Source: Flavobacterium zepuense
GTDB taxonomy: Bacteria > Bacteroidota > Bacteroidia > Flavobacteriales > Flavobacteriaceae
DNA length: 64,000 nt
Direction: 5' to 3'
NCBI RefSeq assembly: GCF_007097145.1
Contig: NZ_VJVZ01000005.1
Coordinates: 248,001 to 312,000 of the forward strand
Below are positions 18,898 to 28,900 of this stretch, in pieces. How positions within the stretch are numbered: position 1 is the first letter of the stretch; every line of letters starts with the position of its first letter. A program made the translations under genes and the position numbers. Under the pieces are notes generated by a model. It was given only the letters and a program-made list of their open reading frames with translations. It made no database searches and had not been told where the DNA came from.

Positions 18898-20079
18898 ATG
18901 GAAACCATTACAAAACGCATACAAAGTATTGATATCCTGCGGGGTATAATTATGGCGCTTATGGCATTAGATCATACCCGTGATTTCTTCCATATTGATG
19001 CGATGACCCAGGATCCTACCAACATGGAAACTACTACCCCTATCCTGTTCTTTACCAGGTGGATAACTCACTTTTGCGCACCTACTTTTGTGTTCCTTTC
19101 GGGTACGAGTATCTACTTGCAGAGCCTTAGAAAGACAAAGAAAGAGTTAGCATTATTCCTGTTTACCAGGGGATTATGGCTTATTTTTGCTGAACTTACC
19201 CTTGTAGGCTTTGGCTGGAGCTTTGATTATATGTTCCATATCTTCTTTTTACAGGTAATATGGGCTATTGGGTGTAGCATGGTGATATTATCAGGGCTGA
19301 TATTCTTTAACTACCGGGTACTGTTGGGGTTAGGAGTAATCATTACCCTTTCTCACAACCTCATGGACTACACCACTATAACTGACCCCGAACTGGACTC
19401 TGTTGCTAACGTGATGATAGTCACTAACTTTACACCCTATTCCATTGGGCCATTTACCTTTTTGAGTGCTTATGCAATCCTGCCCTGGACAGGTATTATG
19501 TTACTTGGTTTTGCGGTTGGTAAGTGGTTTAGTGCTAAGGACTTTACCCCTAAGCAGCGTAAAAAGCTGCTGGTAAGAACAGGACTATCGCTCATTGCTC
19601 TGTTCATAATACTAAGATTTATAAACAGTTATGGCGATTTACAACCGTGGTCGTCACAAAAGAGCCCCATATATACCCTGCTATCATTTTTGAATGTTAC
19701 CAAGTACCCACCATCACTTATGTACGCCTGTATGACACTCGGCCCTTGCATGTTAGCCCTCGCCGCGCTGGAAAATGTTAGTAATAAGTTTACCGCCATA
19801 ATGAATGTGTTTGGCCGCGTGCCGTTTTTTTACTACCTGCTGCACGTGTATGTAATTCACTTTCTGTGTGTTATATTATTTTACGCAGAGGGTTATGAGT
19901 TTGCCGATAACTTCCGCATCCCTATAGCGTTTGGCTTCAGGCCGAGGGAAAACTTTGGTTTCTCATTGAGCATTACGTACTTAATGTGGTTGTTGGTGCT
20001 ATTTATTTGCTACTTCCCCAGCCGATGGTATAACAATTACAAGAGTACACACACTAAATGGTGGCTGAGTTATGTGTAG
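18898..20079 (+). CDS. DUF1624 / heparan-alpha-glucosaminide N-acetyltransferase-like membrane protein
   Basis: A 393-residue polytopic membrane protein with about ten hydrophobic segments. The N-terminus RIQSIDILRGIIMALMALDH, followed by TRDFF, is the family hallmark, including the DxLRG and DH residues near the active-site helix in eukaryotic HGSNAT. The family includes membrane acyltransferases, but the substrate of bacterial members is largely unknown. The ATG at 18898 is preferred; an ATG 18 codons upstream would add a non-homologous lead peptide. It stands alone between hsp20 and the ABC ATPase. Confidence 0.85.
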   Translation: METITKRIQSIDILRGIIMALMALDHTRDFFHIDAMTQDPTNMETTTPILFFTRWITHFCAPTFVFLSGTSIYLQSLRKTKKELALFLFTRGLWLIFAELTLVGFGWSFDYMFHIFFLQVIWAIGCSMVILSGLIFFNYRVLLGLGVIITLSHNLMDYTTITDPELDSVANVMIVTNFTPYSIGPFTFLSAYAILPWTGIMLLGFAVGKWFSAKDFTPKQRKKLLVRTGLSLIALFIILRFINSYGDLQPWSSQKSPIYTLLSFLNVTKYPPSLMYACMTLGPCMLALAALENVSNKFTAIMNVFGRVPFFYYLLHVYVIHFLCVILFYAEGYEFADNFRIPIAFGFRPRENFGFSLSITYLMWLLVLFICYFPSRWYNNYKSTHTKWWLSYV

Positions 20080-20183
20080 TTTCCAGTCACAGTCGCAGTT
20101 TCCAGCATAAATTGGAACTGAAAACTATGACTATAAACTGTGACTAAAAAAAAATGTTTACTTTTAAGCCTCAAAACTAAAGC

Positions 20184-20885
20184 ATGTCAAAGGCAATTAT
20201 AGAAATAAAGGGCATAACACGCGATTTCCCTTTGGGGAGCGAAATCGTTAAGGTTTTAAAGGGTATAGACCTGAATATCAACAAAGGTGAATACGTAGCA
20301 CTCATGGGGCCGTCGGGATCCGGAAAGAGTACACTCATGAACCTTTTAGGCTGTTTAGATACGCCAACATCAGGCTCTTATATACTTAACGGTAAAGACG
20401 TTAGCAAAATGAGCGATGATGAACTGGCCGAAATCCGTAACAAAGAAATAGGTTTTGTGTTCCAAACGTTTAACCTGTTGCCCCGCACCACAGCACTTGA
20501 TAATGTGGCCCTGCCTATGGTATACGCCGGCTATAAAAAAGCCGACCGCGATGCCCGTGCTACCGAAGTTTTAAAACAGGTTAGCCTGGCCGACCGTATG
20601 GACCATAAACCCAACCAGCTATCCGGTGGGCAGCGCCAAAGGGTTGCCGTGGCACGCGCCCTGGTTAACCATCCGTCTATCATCCTTGCCGATGAACCTA
20701 CCGGTAATCTGGATAGTAAAACATCGGTAGAGATCATGGCCTTGTTTAACGACATCCATGCCAATGGCAACACCGTTATATTAGTAACCCACGAAGAAGA
20801 CATTGCCGCTTACGCACACCGTGTTATCCGCCTTAGAGACGGTATCATAGAAAGCGATAATGTAAATCCTAATCCGCATAAGTAA
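20184..20885 (+). CDS. ABC transporter ATP-binding protein, LolD/MacB type
   Basis: A 233-residue ATPase with Walker [10 protein letters not shown] near residue 42, Q-loop [14 protein letters not shown], signature [15 protein letters not shown] near 143, Walker [14 protein letters not shown] and the H-loop in [12 protein letters not shown]. The NLLP and GNLDS motifs are typical of the LolD/MacB/FtsE group, which works with FtsX-like permeases in lipoprotein release or small-molecule export. No permease gene is adjacent, so the partner is unknown. The downstream spacer carries word-like short repeats. Confidence 0.92.
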   Translation: MSKAIIEIKGITRDFPLGSEIVKVLKGIDLNINKGEYVALMGPSGSGKSTLMNLLGCLDTPTSGSYILNGKDVSKMSDDELAEIRNKEIGFVFQTFNLLPRTTALDNVALPMVYAGYKKADRDARATEVLKQVSLADRMDHKPNQLSGGQRQRVAVARALVNHPSIILADEPTGNLDSKTSVEIMALFNDIHANGNTVILVTHEEDIAAYAHRVIRLRDGIIESDNVNPNPHK

Positions 20886-20993
20886 AATTTCAGATTTTAG
20901 AGTTAAAAATTCAGATTACCACTCATATTCAATGATGTGTGAGGCAAGAGTGAAATTTAATCTGAAATCTGAAATCTAAAATCTGAAATCCAA
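20886..20993. repeat. Tandem word-like repeats (TCAGATTT / AAATCTGA)
   Basis: The gap between the ABC ATPase and the adenosyltransferase is made of degenerate copies of a short word. TCAGATTTTAGA and TTCAGATTACC on the left are mirrored by AATCTGAAATCTGAAATC and relatives on the right, so the strand could fold back on itself. Comparable word-like stretches lie at 2490-2610, 20080-20150, 21567-21660, 32617-32690 and 62120-62205. Confidence 0.6.
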
Positions 20994-21566
20994 ATGAAAG
21001 TATACACCAAAACCGGCGATAAAGGCACCACTGCCCTTTTTGGGGGTACGCGTGTGCCTAAACACCACATACGCATAGAGAGTTACGGCACTGTAGACGA
21101 GCTTAACTCACACATTGGGCTTATCCGCGACCAGGATATCAACCCTGATTACAAGAAAATACTGGAGCGTGTGCAGGACAGGCTCTTTACTTTAGGTGCC
21201 ATATTGGCAACAGACCCTGAAAAAACCATCTTAAAAAATGGCAAGGAGCGTCTAAATATACCCAAAATAACCGAAACCGATGTAGAACTTCTTGAAAACG
21301 AGATAGACGGGATGGAAAGCGAGCTGGAACCTATGACACATTTTGTGCTGCCCGGTGGCCATACAACGGTGTCATACTGTCATATAGCGCGCTGTGTTTG
21401 CCGCCGTGCAGAGCGGCTTTCGGTACATTTACACGAGTTAGAACCTACCGATGAGATAGTTTTAACCTACCTTAACCGCCTTTCTGACTACCTTTTTGTA
21501 TTGGCACGAAAGTTGTCCTATGACCTGCATGCCGACGAAGTGAAGTGGATACCTGAGAAATATTAG
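20994..21566 (+). CDS. Cob(I)alamin adenosyltransferase, PduO type
   Basis: A 190-residue ATP:cob(I)alamin adenosyltransferase of the PduO/MMAB family. The ATP-binding N-terminus YTKTGDKGTTALFGG at residue 4 and the catalytic-site block RCVCRRAERLS near 135 are intact, followed by NRLSDYLFVLARKL. It makes adenosylcobalamin from cobalamin and ATP, the last step in salvage. Two B12-linked proteins fit this: the B12-binding-type radical SAM protein at 50.0 kb and likely B12-dependent mutases elsewhere. It is not part of a cobalamin synthesis operon. Confidence 0.94.
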   Translation: MKVYTKTGDKGTTALFGGTRVPKHHIRIESYGTVDELNSHIGLIRDQDINPDYKKILERVQDRLFTLGAILATDPEKTILKNGKERLNIPKITETDVELLENEIDGMESELEPMTHFVLPGGHTTVSYCHIARCVCRRAERLSVHLHELEPTDEIVLTYLNRLSDYLFVLARKLSYDLHADEVKWIPEKY

Positions 21567-21702
21567 TTTTCAGTCACAGTTACTAGTAGTAAATCAGTTG
21601 CAACTATAGCGTTTACAGCTTATAAAGTAAAAACTGCGGCTGCGACTGTAAACTCAAAAGGGACGTTCTTAATTTTTTTATATAAAATAAACATATTTTT
21701 AC

Positions 21703-21732
21703 TTGACTTTTTCAGTAATAAATTTATTTTTG
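21703..21732 (+). promoter_or_regulatory. Bacteroidetes-type promoter of the DUF2795 gene
   Basis: TTG at 21703-21705, a 19-base spacer, and TATTTTTG at 21725-21732 match the -33/-7 consensus exactly. Transcription would begin about 21738, giving a leader of under 20 bases. Confidence 0.7.
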
Positions 21733-21755
21733 CATAAACTTTAATCGTTTAGAAG

Positions 21756-21977
21756 ATGTATTGGACATTAGAATTAGCATCTTATTTAAGTGATGCACCG
21801 TGGCCGGCTACCAAAGATGAGCTAATTGATTACGCCATCAGGACTGGAGCTCCGCTTGAGGTCGTAGAAAACCTGCAATCCATTGAAGACGAGGGAGAGA
21901 TCTACGAGTCTATGGAGGAAATTTGGCCGGATTATCCTACGGACGAAGATTATCTTTGGAACGAGGATGAATACTAA
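21756..21977 (+). CDS. DUF2795 domain protein
   Basis: A 73-residue acidic soluble protein beginning MYWTLELASYLSDAPWPATK. The central DELIDYAIRTGAPLEVVENL helix pair and the tail EIWPDYPTDEDYLWNEDEY match DUF2795, a small family very widespread in Bacteroidetes and of unknown function. It has its own promoter and terminator, directly before secA, a neighbourhood seen in many flavobacteria. No catalytic motif is visible. Confidence 0.9.
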   Translation: MYWTLELASYLSDAPWPATKDELIDYAIRTGAPLEVVENLQSIEDEGEIYESMEEIWPDYPTDEDYLWNEDEY

Positions 21978-21997
21978 GCAAAAATAGAATCAAATTG

Positions 21998-22027
21998 AAA
22001 AGTCTCTTTCAGGAGGCTTTTTTTTTG
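21998..22027 (+). terminator. Terminator of the DUF2795 gene
   Basis: AAGTCTC pairs with GGAGGCTT (one wobble) around a short TTTCA loop, followed by nine T residues. Confidence 0.85.
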
Positions 22028-22074
22028 GTTAAATTTGCACCTATTTATTTTAAATATACGTAATTACAAATATA

Positions 22075-25000
22075 ATGAGTTTAATAAACAGCATTCTTAA
22101 AGCCTTTGTGGGCGATAAGTCGCAAAAAGACGTTAAGGCGATACAGCCGCTGGTAAACAAAATAAAGTCTTTTGAGGGCGCCTTAACCCAGCTATCGCAT
22201 GATGAGCTAAGGGCTAAGACCATTTATTTTAAAGATACCATTAAAAAGGCCCGTGCCGAAAAAGACGCCAAAATAGCTTCATACCTTGAAGAGGTAGAGA
22301 AAACGGCCGATATTGATGCACGTGAGGATATTTATGCCTCTATAGATGCCCTTGAAAAAGAGGCTTATGAGCTTTCTGAAAAAGCGTTGTTAGAAATCCT
22401 TCCTGAGGCTTTTGCCGTGGTTAAGGAAACCGCACGCCGCTTTAAAGAAAACACATCTATAACCGTTACCGCTACAGATAAAGACAGGGAATTATCGGCT
22501 ACCAAGCCATATATTACTCTTAACGGCGATACATCTACATGGGCAAACCAGTGGAATGCCGCAGGTAAAGAAATTACCTGGGACATGATACATTACGATG
22601 TTCAGCTAATAGGCGGTATCGTATTGCACCAGGGTAAAATATCTGAAATGCAAACCGGTGAAGGTAAAACCCTTGTAGCTACACTTCCATTATATTTAAA
22701 TGCACTTACAGGCAACGGTGTACACCTTGTAACCGTGAATGATTACCTTGCCAAAAGGGATAGTACCTGGAAAGCACCCTTATTTGAATTCCACGGTATT
22801 ACGGTAGACTGTATTGATAACCACCAGCCTAACTCTGATGCGCGCCGTAAAGCCTACGCAGCAGATATTACCTATGGTACTAATAACGAATTTGGTTTTG
22901 ACTACTTAAGGGATAACATGGCTCACTCTCCGGATGACCTGGTTCAGCGCAAGCACAACTACGCCATTGTAGATGAGGTCGATTCAGTATTAGTAGATGA
23001 TGCCCGTACGCCGCTTATTATTTCAGGCCCGGTTCCGCAAGGCGACCGCCACGAGTTTAATGAGCTTAAGCCCAAGGTAGACCACCTTGTAAACTTACAG
23101 CGTACATTGCTTAACGGTGTATTAGCCGAGGCTAAAAAACTCCTTAAAGAAGGCAAAACTAAAGAAGCCGGTTTCCTTTTACTAAGGGTACACCGCGGAC
23201 TTCCTAAAAATAAAGCACTTATTAAAGTATTGAGTGAAGACGGTAACAAGCAATTGCTTCAAAAAACCGAAAACACTTATATGGCCGATAACAACCGCGA
23301 CATGCACAAGGTTGATGAAGCCCTTTACTTTGTAATTGAAGAAAAGAACAACCAGGTAGAACTTACCGATAATGGTATTAAATTCCTTTCTCAAGATACA
23401 GATAATGACTTCTTTGTACTACCGGATATTGGTACCGAGATTGCTAACATAGAACGTAAAAAACTTGATAAAGAAGTAGAAACTGAAGTTAAAGAAGAAC
23501 TGTTTAAAGACTTTTCTATTAAAAGTGAGCGCATCCATACCCTTACACAGCTTTTAAAAGCCTACACGCTTTTTGAAAAAGATGTGGAGTATGTTATCAT
23601 GGAGAATAAGATCATGATAGTAGATGAGCAAACAGGCCGTATTATGGATGGCCGCCGTTACTCTGACGGATTACATCAGGCTATTGAGGCTAAAGAAAAC
23701 GTAAAAATCGAGGCCGCTACCCAAACGTTTGCTACTATTACCCTGCAAAACTATTTCAGGATGTACAACAAACTTGCAGGTATGACGGGTACTGCAGTTA
23801 CAGAGGCAGGTGAGTTTTGGGAAATTTACAAGCTGGATGTGGTAGAGATACCTACAAACAGGGGTATTTCCCGTAAAGACCACCACGACCTTATATACAA
23901 AACAATGCGCGAAAAGTTTAACGCTGTTATAGAAGACGTTAGCGAACTTTCGGCAGCCGGAAGGCCGGTACTTATTGGTACCACATCGGTAGAGATATCT
24001 GAGCTTTTAAGCCGTATGCTTAAAATGCGTAACGTAGCCCACAATGTACTGAACGCGAAATTGCACAAAAAAGAGGCCGACATTGTTGCCGAAGCCGGTA
24101 AGCCTGGCGTGGTAACTATTGCTACCAACATGGCAGGCCGTGGTACCGATATTAAGCTTACACCAGAGGTTAAGGCCGCAGGTGGTTTGGCAATCATTGG
24201 TACAGAACGTCACGACTCAAGGCGTGTAGACAGGCAGCTGCGAGGCCGTGCCGGTCGTCAGGGAGATCCGGGAAGCTCTCAGTTCTATGTTTCTCTTGAA
24301 GATAACTTAATGCGTTTATTTGGCTCTGAAAGGGTTGCCAAAATAATGGACCGTATGGGTCTTAAAGAAGGTGAAGTTATTCAGCACTCTATGATGACAA
24401 AATCTATAGAGCGTGCACAAAAGAAAGTAGAAGAGAACAACTTTGGTGTTCGTAAGCGCTTACTTGAGTATGATGATATCATGAACTCCCAGCGTGAGGT
24501 GGTTTACAAACGCCGTAAGCATGCTTTGCACGGTGAGCGTCTTAAAGTAGATTTAGCCAACATGATGTATGATACTGCCGAGCTTATTATAGAAAATAAT
24601 AAGCCTGCAAACGACTTTAAAAACTTTGAGTTCGATCTTATACGTATCTTTTCTATAAGCGCACCGGTTAGCGAGTCGGAATTTACAAAACTGACCGACA
24701 GGGAACTTACAGGTAAAGTGTATAAAGCGGTACTTGATGCATATACCGAGCGTAACGAGCGCAATGCTACAGAGGCTTTTGTAGTTATTAAAAACGTATA
24801 TGAAAACAACAATGGCCAGTACGAGCGTATTGTGGTTCCGTTTACCGATGGTATTAAAACCCTTAACGTAGTTACCAACCTTGATAAGGCGTATGAAACC
24901 GGTGGTAAATCGCTTATAACTGATTTTGAGAAAAACATTACGCTTGCCATTATTGATGAAGCCTGGAAAAAACACCTTCGTAAAATGGATGAGCTTAAGC

Positions 25001-25431
25001 AGTCGGTTCAGTTAGCAGTTCACGAGCAAAAAGACCCACTGCTTATTTATAAGTTTGAAGCTTTTAACCTGTTTAAGAAAACAATAGATAACATCAATAA
25101 AGATGTAATAGCATTCCTTTTTAAAGCCGACCTGCCTTCGCAAAACCCTCCTATCCAGGAAGCGAAACAAGCGGTACAGCAGGAGCAATATATTGAGCAC
25201 AAAGACGAAGTTATGAATACCGATGAGATGGCTGCAAAAGCCCGTGAGGTATCACAACAGAGCCAGCAACGCCCTCAGGTAACTGAAACCATTACAAGAG
25301 ATGCGCCAAAAATTAACCGTAACGATAATGTTACGCTTAAGCATGTAATGAGCGGCAAGACCGAAACCATGAAGTTTAAAAAAGCCGAGGCACTTTTACT
25401 AACTGGCGAATGGATTATTACTCACGAGTAA
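22075..25431 (+). CDS. secA: Preprotein translocase ATPase SecA
   Basis: A 1118-residue SecA, the motor that pushes unfolded precursors through SecYEG. Walker A is MQTGEGKTLVATLPLY near residue 193, the DEAD-like box is VDEVDSVLVDDARTPLIISG near 302, and helicase motifs TNMAGRGTDIKL and RQLRGRAGRQGDPGSSQFY follow near 685 and 723. It exceeds the 901 residues of E. coli SecA because of extra sequence in the early nucleotide-binding region (residues ~60-130 and ~325-420), which is usual in Bacteroidetes. The C-terminus lacks the zinc-binding cysteines and ends in the conserved LLTGEWIITHE. A terminator follows. Confidence 0.98.
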   Translation: MSLINSILKAFVGDKSQKDVKAIQPLVNKIKSFEGALTQLSHDELRAKTIYFKDTIKKARAEKDAKIASYLEEVEKTADIDAREDIYASIDALEKEAYELSEKALLEILPEAFAVVKETARRFKENTSITVTATDKDRELSATKPYITLNGDTSTWANQWNAAGKEITWDMIHYDVQLIGGIVLHQGKISEMQTGEGKTLVATLPLYLNALTGNGVHLVTVNDYLAKRDSTWKAPLFEFHGITVDCIDNHQPNSDARRKAYAADITYGTNNEFGFDYLRDNMAHSPDDLVQRKHNYAIVDEVDSVLVDDARTPLIISGPVPQGDRHEFNELKPKVDHLVNLQRTLLNGVLAEAKKLLKEGKTKEAGFLLLRVHRGLPKNKALIKVLSEDGNKQLLQKTENTYMADNNRDMHKVDEALYFVIEEKNNQVELTDNGIKFLSQDTDNDFFVLPDIGTEIANIERKKLDKEVETEVKEELFKDFSIKSERIHTLTQLLKAYTLFEKDVEYVIMENKIMIVDEQTGRIMDGRRYSDGLHQAIEAKENVKIEAATQTFATITLQNYFRMYNKLAGMTGTAVTEAGEFWEIYKLDVVEIPTNRGISRKDHHDLIYKTMREKFNAVIEDVSELSAAGRPVLIGTTSVEISELLSRMLKMRNVAHNVLNAKLHKKEADIVAEAGKPGVVTIATNMAGRGTDIKLTPEVKAAGGLAIIGTERHDSRRVDRQLRGRAGRQGDPGSSQFYVSLEDNLMRLFGSERVAKIMDRMGLKEGEVIQHSMMTKSIERAQKKVEENNFGVRKRLLEYDDIMNSQREVVYKRRKHALHGERLKVDLANMMYDTAELIIENNKPANDFKNFEFDLIRIFSISAPVSESEFTKLTDRELTGKVYKAVLDAYTERNERNATEAFVVIKNVYENNNGQYERIVVPFTDGIKTLNVVTNLDKAYETGGKSLITDFEKNITLAIIDEAWKKHLRKMDELKQSVQLAVHEQKDPLLIYKFEAFNLFKKTIDNINKDVIAFLFKADLPSQNPPIQEAKQAVQQEQYIEHKDEVMNTDEMAAKAREVSQQSQQRPQVTETITRDAPKINRNDNVTLKHVMSGKTETMKFKKAEALLLTGEWIITHE

Positions 25432-25451
25432 TTTCCTTAAATTATAAATGC

Positions 25452-25482
25452 AAAAAGCCCAAACTTTACGTTTGGGCTTTTT
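25452..25482. terminator. Terminator of secA (convergent with the T9SS protein)
   Basis: AAAAAGCCCAAAC pairs perfectly with GTTTGGGCTTTTT (13 bp) around a TTTAC loop, giving T-runs on both strands. Confidence 0.9.
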
Positions 25483-25501
25483 CATTGGTGTTTTTACAGG
25501 A

Positions 25502-28500
25502 TTAATTTTGCCTGTTGATGTAAATCCAGCCTGTTTTGCTTTTAGCGTTATTAAATTCTATAACATAAAAATAAGTACCGGTAGGCAGTTCATCTCCTTT
25601 GTCGGTTTGGCCTATCCACTCATTGCGGTAGTTAGGTTTGGTATAAACCTCTTTGCCATAACGGTTAAATATTTCAAGTTTCCTTACATCAAAGCCTGAA
25701 AGGTCAAAACTATTGTTTTTATCATCACCATTTGGCGATATACCACGCTGTATCATACAGTCGCCATCTGTAAGGCTAACAGGAGCTACATCAAAGCATC
25801 CAGAAGCGTTTTCTGCACGCAGGTATACTGTTGGTTCACTTTCTGTAATGGTGTACGCAGAAGGGCCTGCAATCTCATTAGTACCAGCGGCGGCATCTGC
25901 CTGGGTAGTGTAATAGGTATAGGTTAGGCTACCATCCAGTTGCGTTTCTACCGAAGTCAGGTCATATGCCTCGCAGCTTTCAACAGTAAGGGTTGCCGTA
26001 ATTTCCGGAACTGCCAACACCCTTATAACAAACGATGTGGTTGTAAAGCAGGTACCATTACCCAGCCTCACATATACGGTCTGCGTAGCCGATAGGTTGC
26101 TATATGACGCCGGACTAACAATTGCATTTATGTTTGCTTCGGCATCAGCCTGGGTTGTAAAATAGTCGACAGTCACTCCGGTCTGTCCGTTAAGCAGTGC
26201 CGTTTGCTGCTGGGTAAGGTTAAAGATGGAAATACCGTCAGTATTATCGTCGCAAACCTCCAGTGCAGGTACAGCAACAACGGCAGGCAGTGCCAATACA
26301 TTCAGAGTAAATTCGCTATGGTCATTGCAGCCTGCGGCATTGGTTAGTACTGCATATATAGTTTGCGGATTCACCGTATTGGTAAATGCAGCAGGAGTGG
26401 TAATAGCATTAGTACCTGCTTCGGCATCCGCCAGGCTTGTATAATATGTTACGGTAACACCTGTTTGCCCGTTTAGCAATGCAACATCCTGTTGCGAAAG
26501 GTTAAACGTTGCAAACTCATCGGCCACACCGCTATCACAAACCGAAAGATTACCAACCGTTGGGGCAACCGGAGCGCCAATTACATTTAATGTAAATGTG
26601 GTATAGTTAATACAGCCCGATGCATAAGTAACCACGGCATAAATAGTCTGGTTAGGGTTGGCCGTATTAGTAAATGTATCAGGAGTAGCTATAGGGTTGG
26701 TACCAGCCAGTGCATCGGCCTGATTGGTGTAATAAGCCACTGTAGCACCGGTTTGCCCTGCTAATAGCAACGCGTTTTGCTGTGTAAGGTTAAATACCGT
26801 AAATCCATCCTGTGTGCTAAGGTCGCACGCGGTAAGGTTAGGTACCGCAGGCACTGCAGGGGCAGGGGTAACATTAAGTACAAACAATGTAAAATCCTTA
26901 CATCCTGCCGCATTGGTTAACGCTACATAAATTGTTTGCGGATTAACCGTGTTGGTAAACGTAGCAGGAGTAGTAATGGTGTTGCTGCCTGCTTCGGCAT
27001 CAGCCTGGCTGGTGTAATAAGTAACCGTTACACCGGTTTGTCCTGCTAACAGGGCAGTTTCCTGAGAGGTCAGATTAAAAGTTGTAAAGCCATCGGCAGC
27101 TCCTGTATCGCACGCAGTAATCGGTGCAACCTGACTTATTGTAGGCAGTGGTGACAATACAAGTTGGAAACTTGTAGTAGCAAAACAGCTACTTACATTA
27201 TTTTGTACTCTTACATAAATTGTTGCGTTGCCGGATACGTAGGTAGCAAGGTCGCCGGTAATCGCGTTTGTGCCTGCTGTAGCATCGGCTTGGGTAGTGT
27301 AGTAAGTAACAGTAAAATCAGTTGCAGGCTGCGTGCCTAAAATTACAGGCGTTTGTGCTGTAAGGTTATATGTTGCCGTAGCCGCACCAGTACATGCAGT
27401 TAAATTTGCTGGCATAGTAGCCGTTGGCGCCGGTACTATAGTTACAGTACCTGTTATCTGCAAGGTATTACCTTCTTCGCTTACAAAATCTACCGTTACG
27501 GTATACGTGCCTGGCTGGCTATAAGTGTGCGAAGGCTCAATTTGGGTTGATGTATTACTTGTGCCTGAATCCGGGTCGCCAAAATTCCAGCTGGCACTTT
27601 GCAGTTCTGTATAAGGCGATACTGTAAATGTAGTGGGGCTGCCTGCACAAAGGCCATCAAAAAGTATGTCCTCTGCAAAATAAGAGGTTAAAAAGTTAGG
27701 CAATCCATTAAAGCATGAGTTAGAAAGTGCTAAACCGCTTGCCTGAAAGTTACAACCTGTACCTAAAATATTAGGGTTGTTAATTACGTGCAGTGCACTG
27801 TTTCCTCCTTTTGCGGCATACATTTTTCCATCGGGAGCTAACTGTAACGTCAAAATTGGCTGATTTTGCGTGGTTAGCAATACCTGGGATGCCTGTATGG
27901 CGGCCTGTGTACCCAGGGTTACATCATACTGATATATTTGGTTAGGATTACCGCTCGCTGTGCTTGAGGTATATAAAACATCGCTGTTTGGCGAAAATTC
28001 TACACCATAACTTTTAAGGGTATTTACTGTTTTTGCATTAGAAACTACACCGGTTGATGCATTAAAATCAAACAATTCTACGCCTTCAATTATTAATGGG
28101 GTAGTAACAAACATACTGGCATTTCGGTATAATGCTACGGCCAGTTTTGAGCCATCGGGAGATGCCTTAATACAGCCCGCAAGGTTAGATTCTTCAAGTA
28201 ATCCGGCAGGTATAAAGTAGCGGTCGTGTACAGTACCTACGGTACTTGTTACCGGTGTAGTATTTACTCCCGTAGATGATACCAGGTAAGCAATAAAATC
28301 CTGGCTGTTATTGGCCTTATGGCTTATAACCCATATTTGCTCACCATCGGCATGGTATACCGCGGTAAGTTTTTCGGCAACGGGTGTTGCCAGCGGAGGA
28401 TTTGGGTTTTGGTTTAATGGAAGATTGTTTTTCTTTGTTACTGCACCTAAACCTGCATTAAGGCTCATATCTACCTCATAAAAGTTAAGGCCAAGCGGCA

Positions 28501-28900
28501 GGTAATTATCAAAAGCCTGCGAAGTAAAAATATAATATGATGTTGCTGAGCCCGGTTTCTTAACTATTATCGCTGCCTGAGATGAGCTTGTACCTCCCTG
28601 TAAATCGCCGCCGCCTGCCATGATCTGGTGGTTGCTGTTGTATACTACAACGCCGTTAGTGTAAAATAACAGGTTGCCGGCAGGATCTGATATGGTAGAG
28701 CAGCCTTCGCCTGTATATAGTGCCGAATTGGAAAGTGTAGTGGGTGCGCCGGAACTAAAATCCAGCCCGGCGTTGCCGCCAAAATACCAGATGTTAGCCT
28801 CTTTTTGTGCAAAGGCCTGTGTAAAGCCCAGCAGCAAAAAGAAATATAAATAAATATTGATGGCAGAGAGTTTGCCGCCCTGCCTGTATTGGTGTGCCAT
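25502..28900 (-). CDS. Large secreted repeat protein with T9SS type B sorting domain (gliding motility-associated C-terminal domain)
   Basis: An 1132-residue cell-surface protein. A signal peptide ends near AFAQ (residue 32). Residues ~35-430 resemble a beta-propeller-like region rich in SPDG/PDGK turns. A PKD domain with SWNFGDPDSG and HTYSQPGTYTVTV follows at about 450-510. Then come six repeats of about 85-95 residues with a shared pattern (C, FNLTxQ, LLxGQTGVTVxYYT, QADAxAGTNxI, QTIYVxLTNAxGC). The C-terminus (GISPNGDDKNNSFDLSG, IFNRYGKEVY, PTGTYFYVIEF) is the type B T9SS signal. An adhesin-like role is likely. Confidence 0.92.
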   Translation of the reverse strand: MAHQYRQGGKLSAINIYLYFFLLLGFTQAFAQKEANIWYFGGNAGLDFSSGAPTTLSNSALYTGEGCSTISDPAGNLLFYTNGVVVYNSNHQIMAGGGDLQGGTSSSQAAIIVKKPGSATSYYIFTSQAFDNYLPLGLNFYEVDMSLNAGLGAVTKKNNLPLNQNPNPPLATPVAEKLTAVYHADGEQIWVISHKANNSQDFIAYLVSSTGVNTTPVTSTVGTVHDRYFIPAGLLEESNLAGCIKASPDGSKLAVALYRNASMFVTTPLIIEGVELFDFNASTGVVSNAKTVNTLKSYGVEFSPNSDVLYTSSTASGNPNQIYQYDVTLGTQAAIQASQVLLTTQNQPILTLQLAPDGKMYAAKGGNSALHVINNPNILGTGCNFQASGLALSNSCFNGLPNFLTSYFAEDILFDGLCAGSPTTFTVSPYTELQSASWNFGDPDSGTSNTSTQIEPSHTYSQPGTYTVTVDFVSEEGNTLQITGTVTIVPAPTATMPANLTACTGAATATYNLTAQTPVILGTQPATDFTVTYYTTQADATAGTNAITGDLATYVSGNATIYVRVQNNVSSCFATTSFQLVLSPLPTISQVAPITACDTGAADGFTTFNLTSQETALLAGQTGVTVTYYTSQADAEAGSNTITTPATFTNTVNPQTIYVALTNAAGCKDFTLFVLNVTPAPAVPAVPNLTACDLSTQDGFTVFNLTQQNALLLAGQTGATVAYYTNQADALAGTNPIATPDTFTNTANPNQTIYAVVTYASGCINYTTFTLNVIGAPVAPTVGNLSVCDSGVADEFATFNLSQQDVALLNGQTGVTVTYYTSLADAEAGTNAITTPAAFTNTVNPQTIYAVLTNAAGCNDHSEFTLNVLALPAVVAVPALEVCDDNTDGISIFNLTQQQTALLNGQTGVTVDYFTTQADAEANINAIVSPASYSNLSATQTVYVRLGNGTCFTTTSFVIRVLAVPEITATLTVESCEAYDLTSVETQLDGSLTYTYYTTQADAAAGTNEIAGPSAYTITESEPTVYLRAENASGCFDVAPVSLTDGDCMIQRGISPNGDDKNNSFDLSGFDVRKLEIFNRYGKEVYTKPNYRNEWIGQTDKGDELPTGTYFYVIEFNNAKSKTGWIYINRQN

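Noticed and set aside
22030..22037. A full secA promoter
   Set aside because: TAAATTTG is a good -7 but no -33 element is at 17-23 bases; it also overlaps the terminator of the preceding gene.
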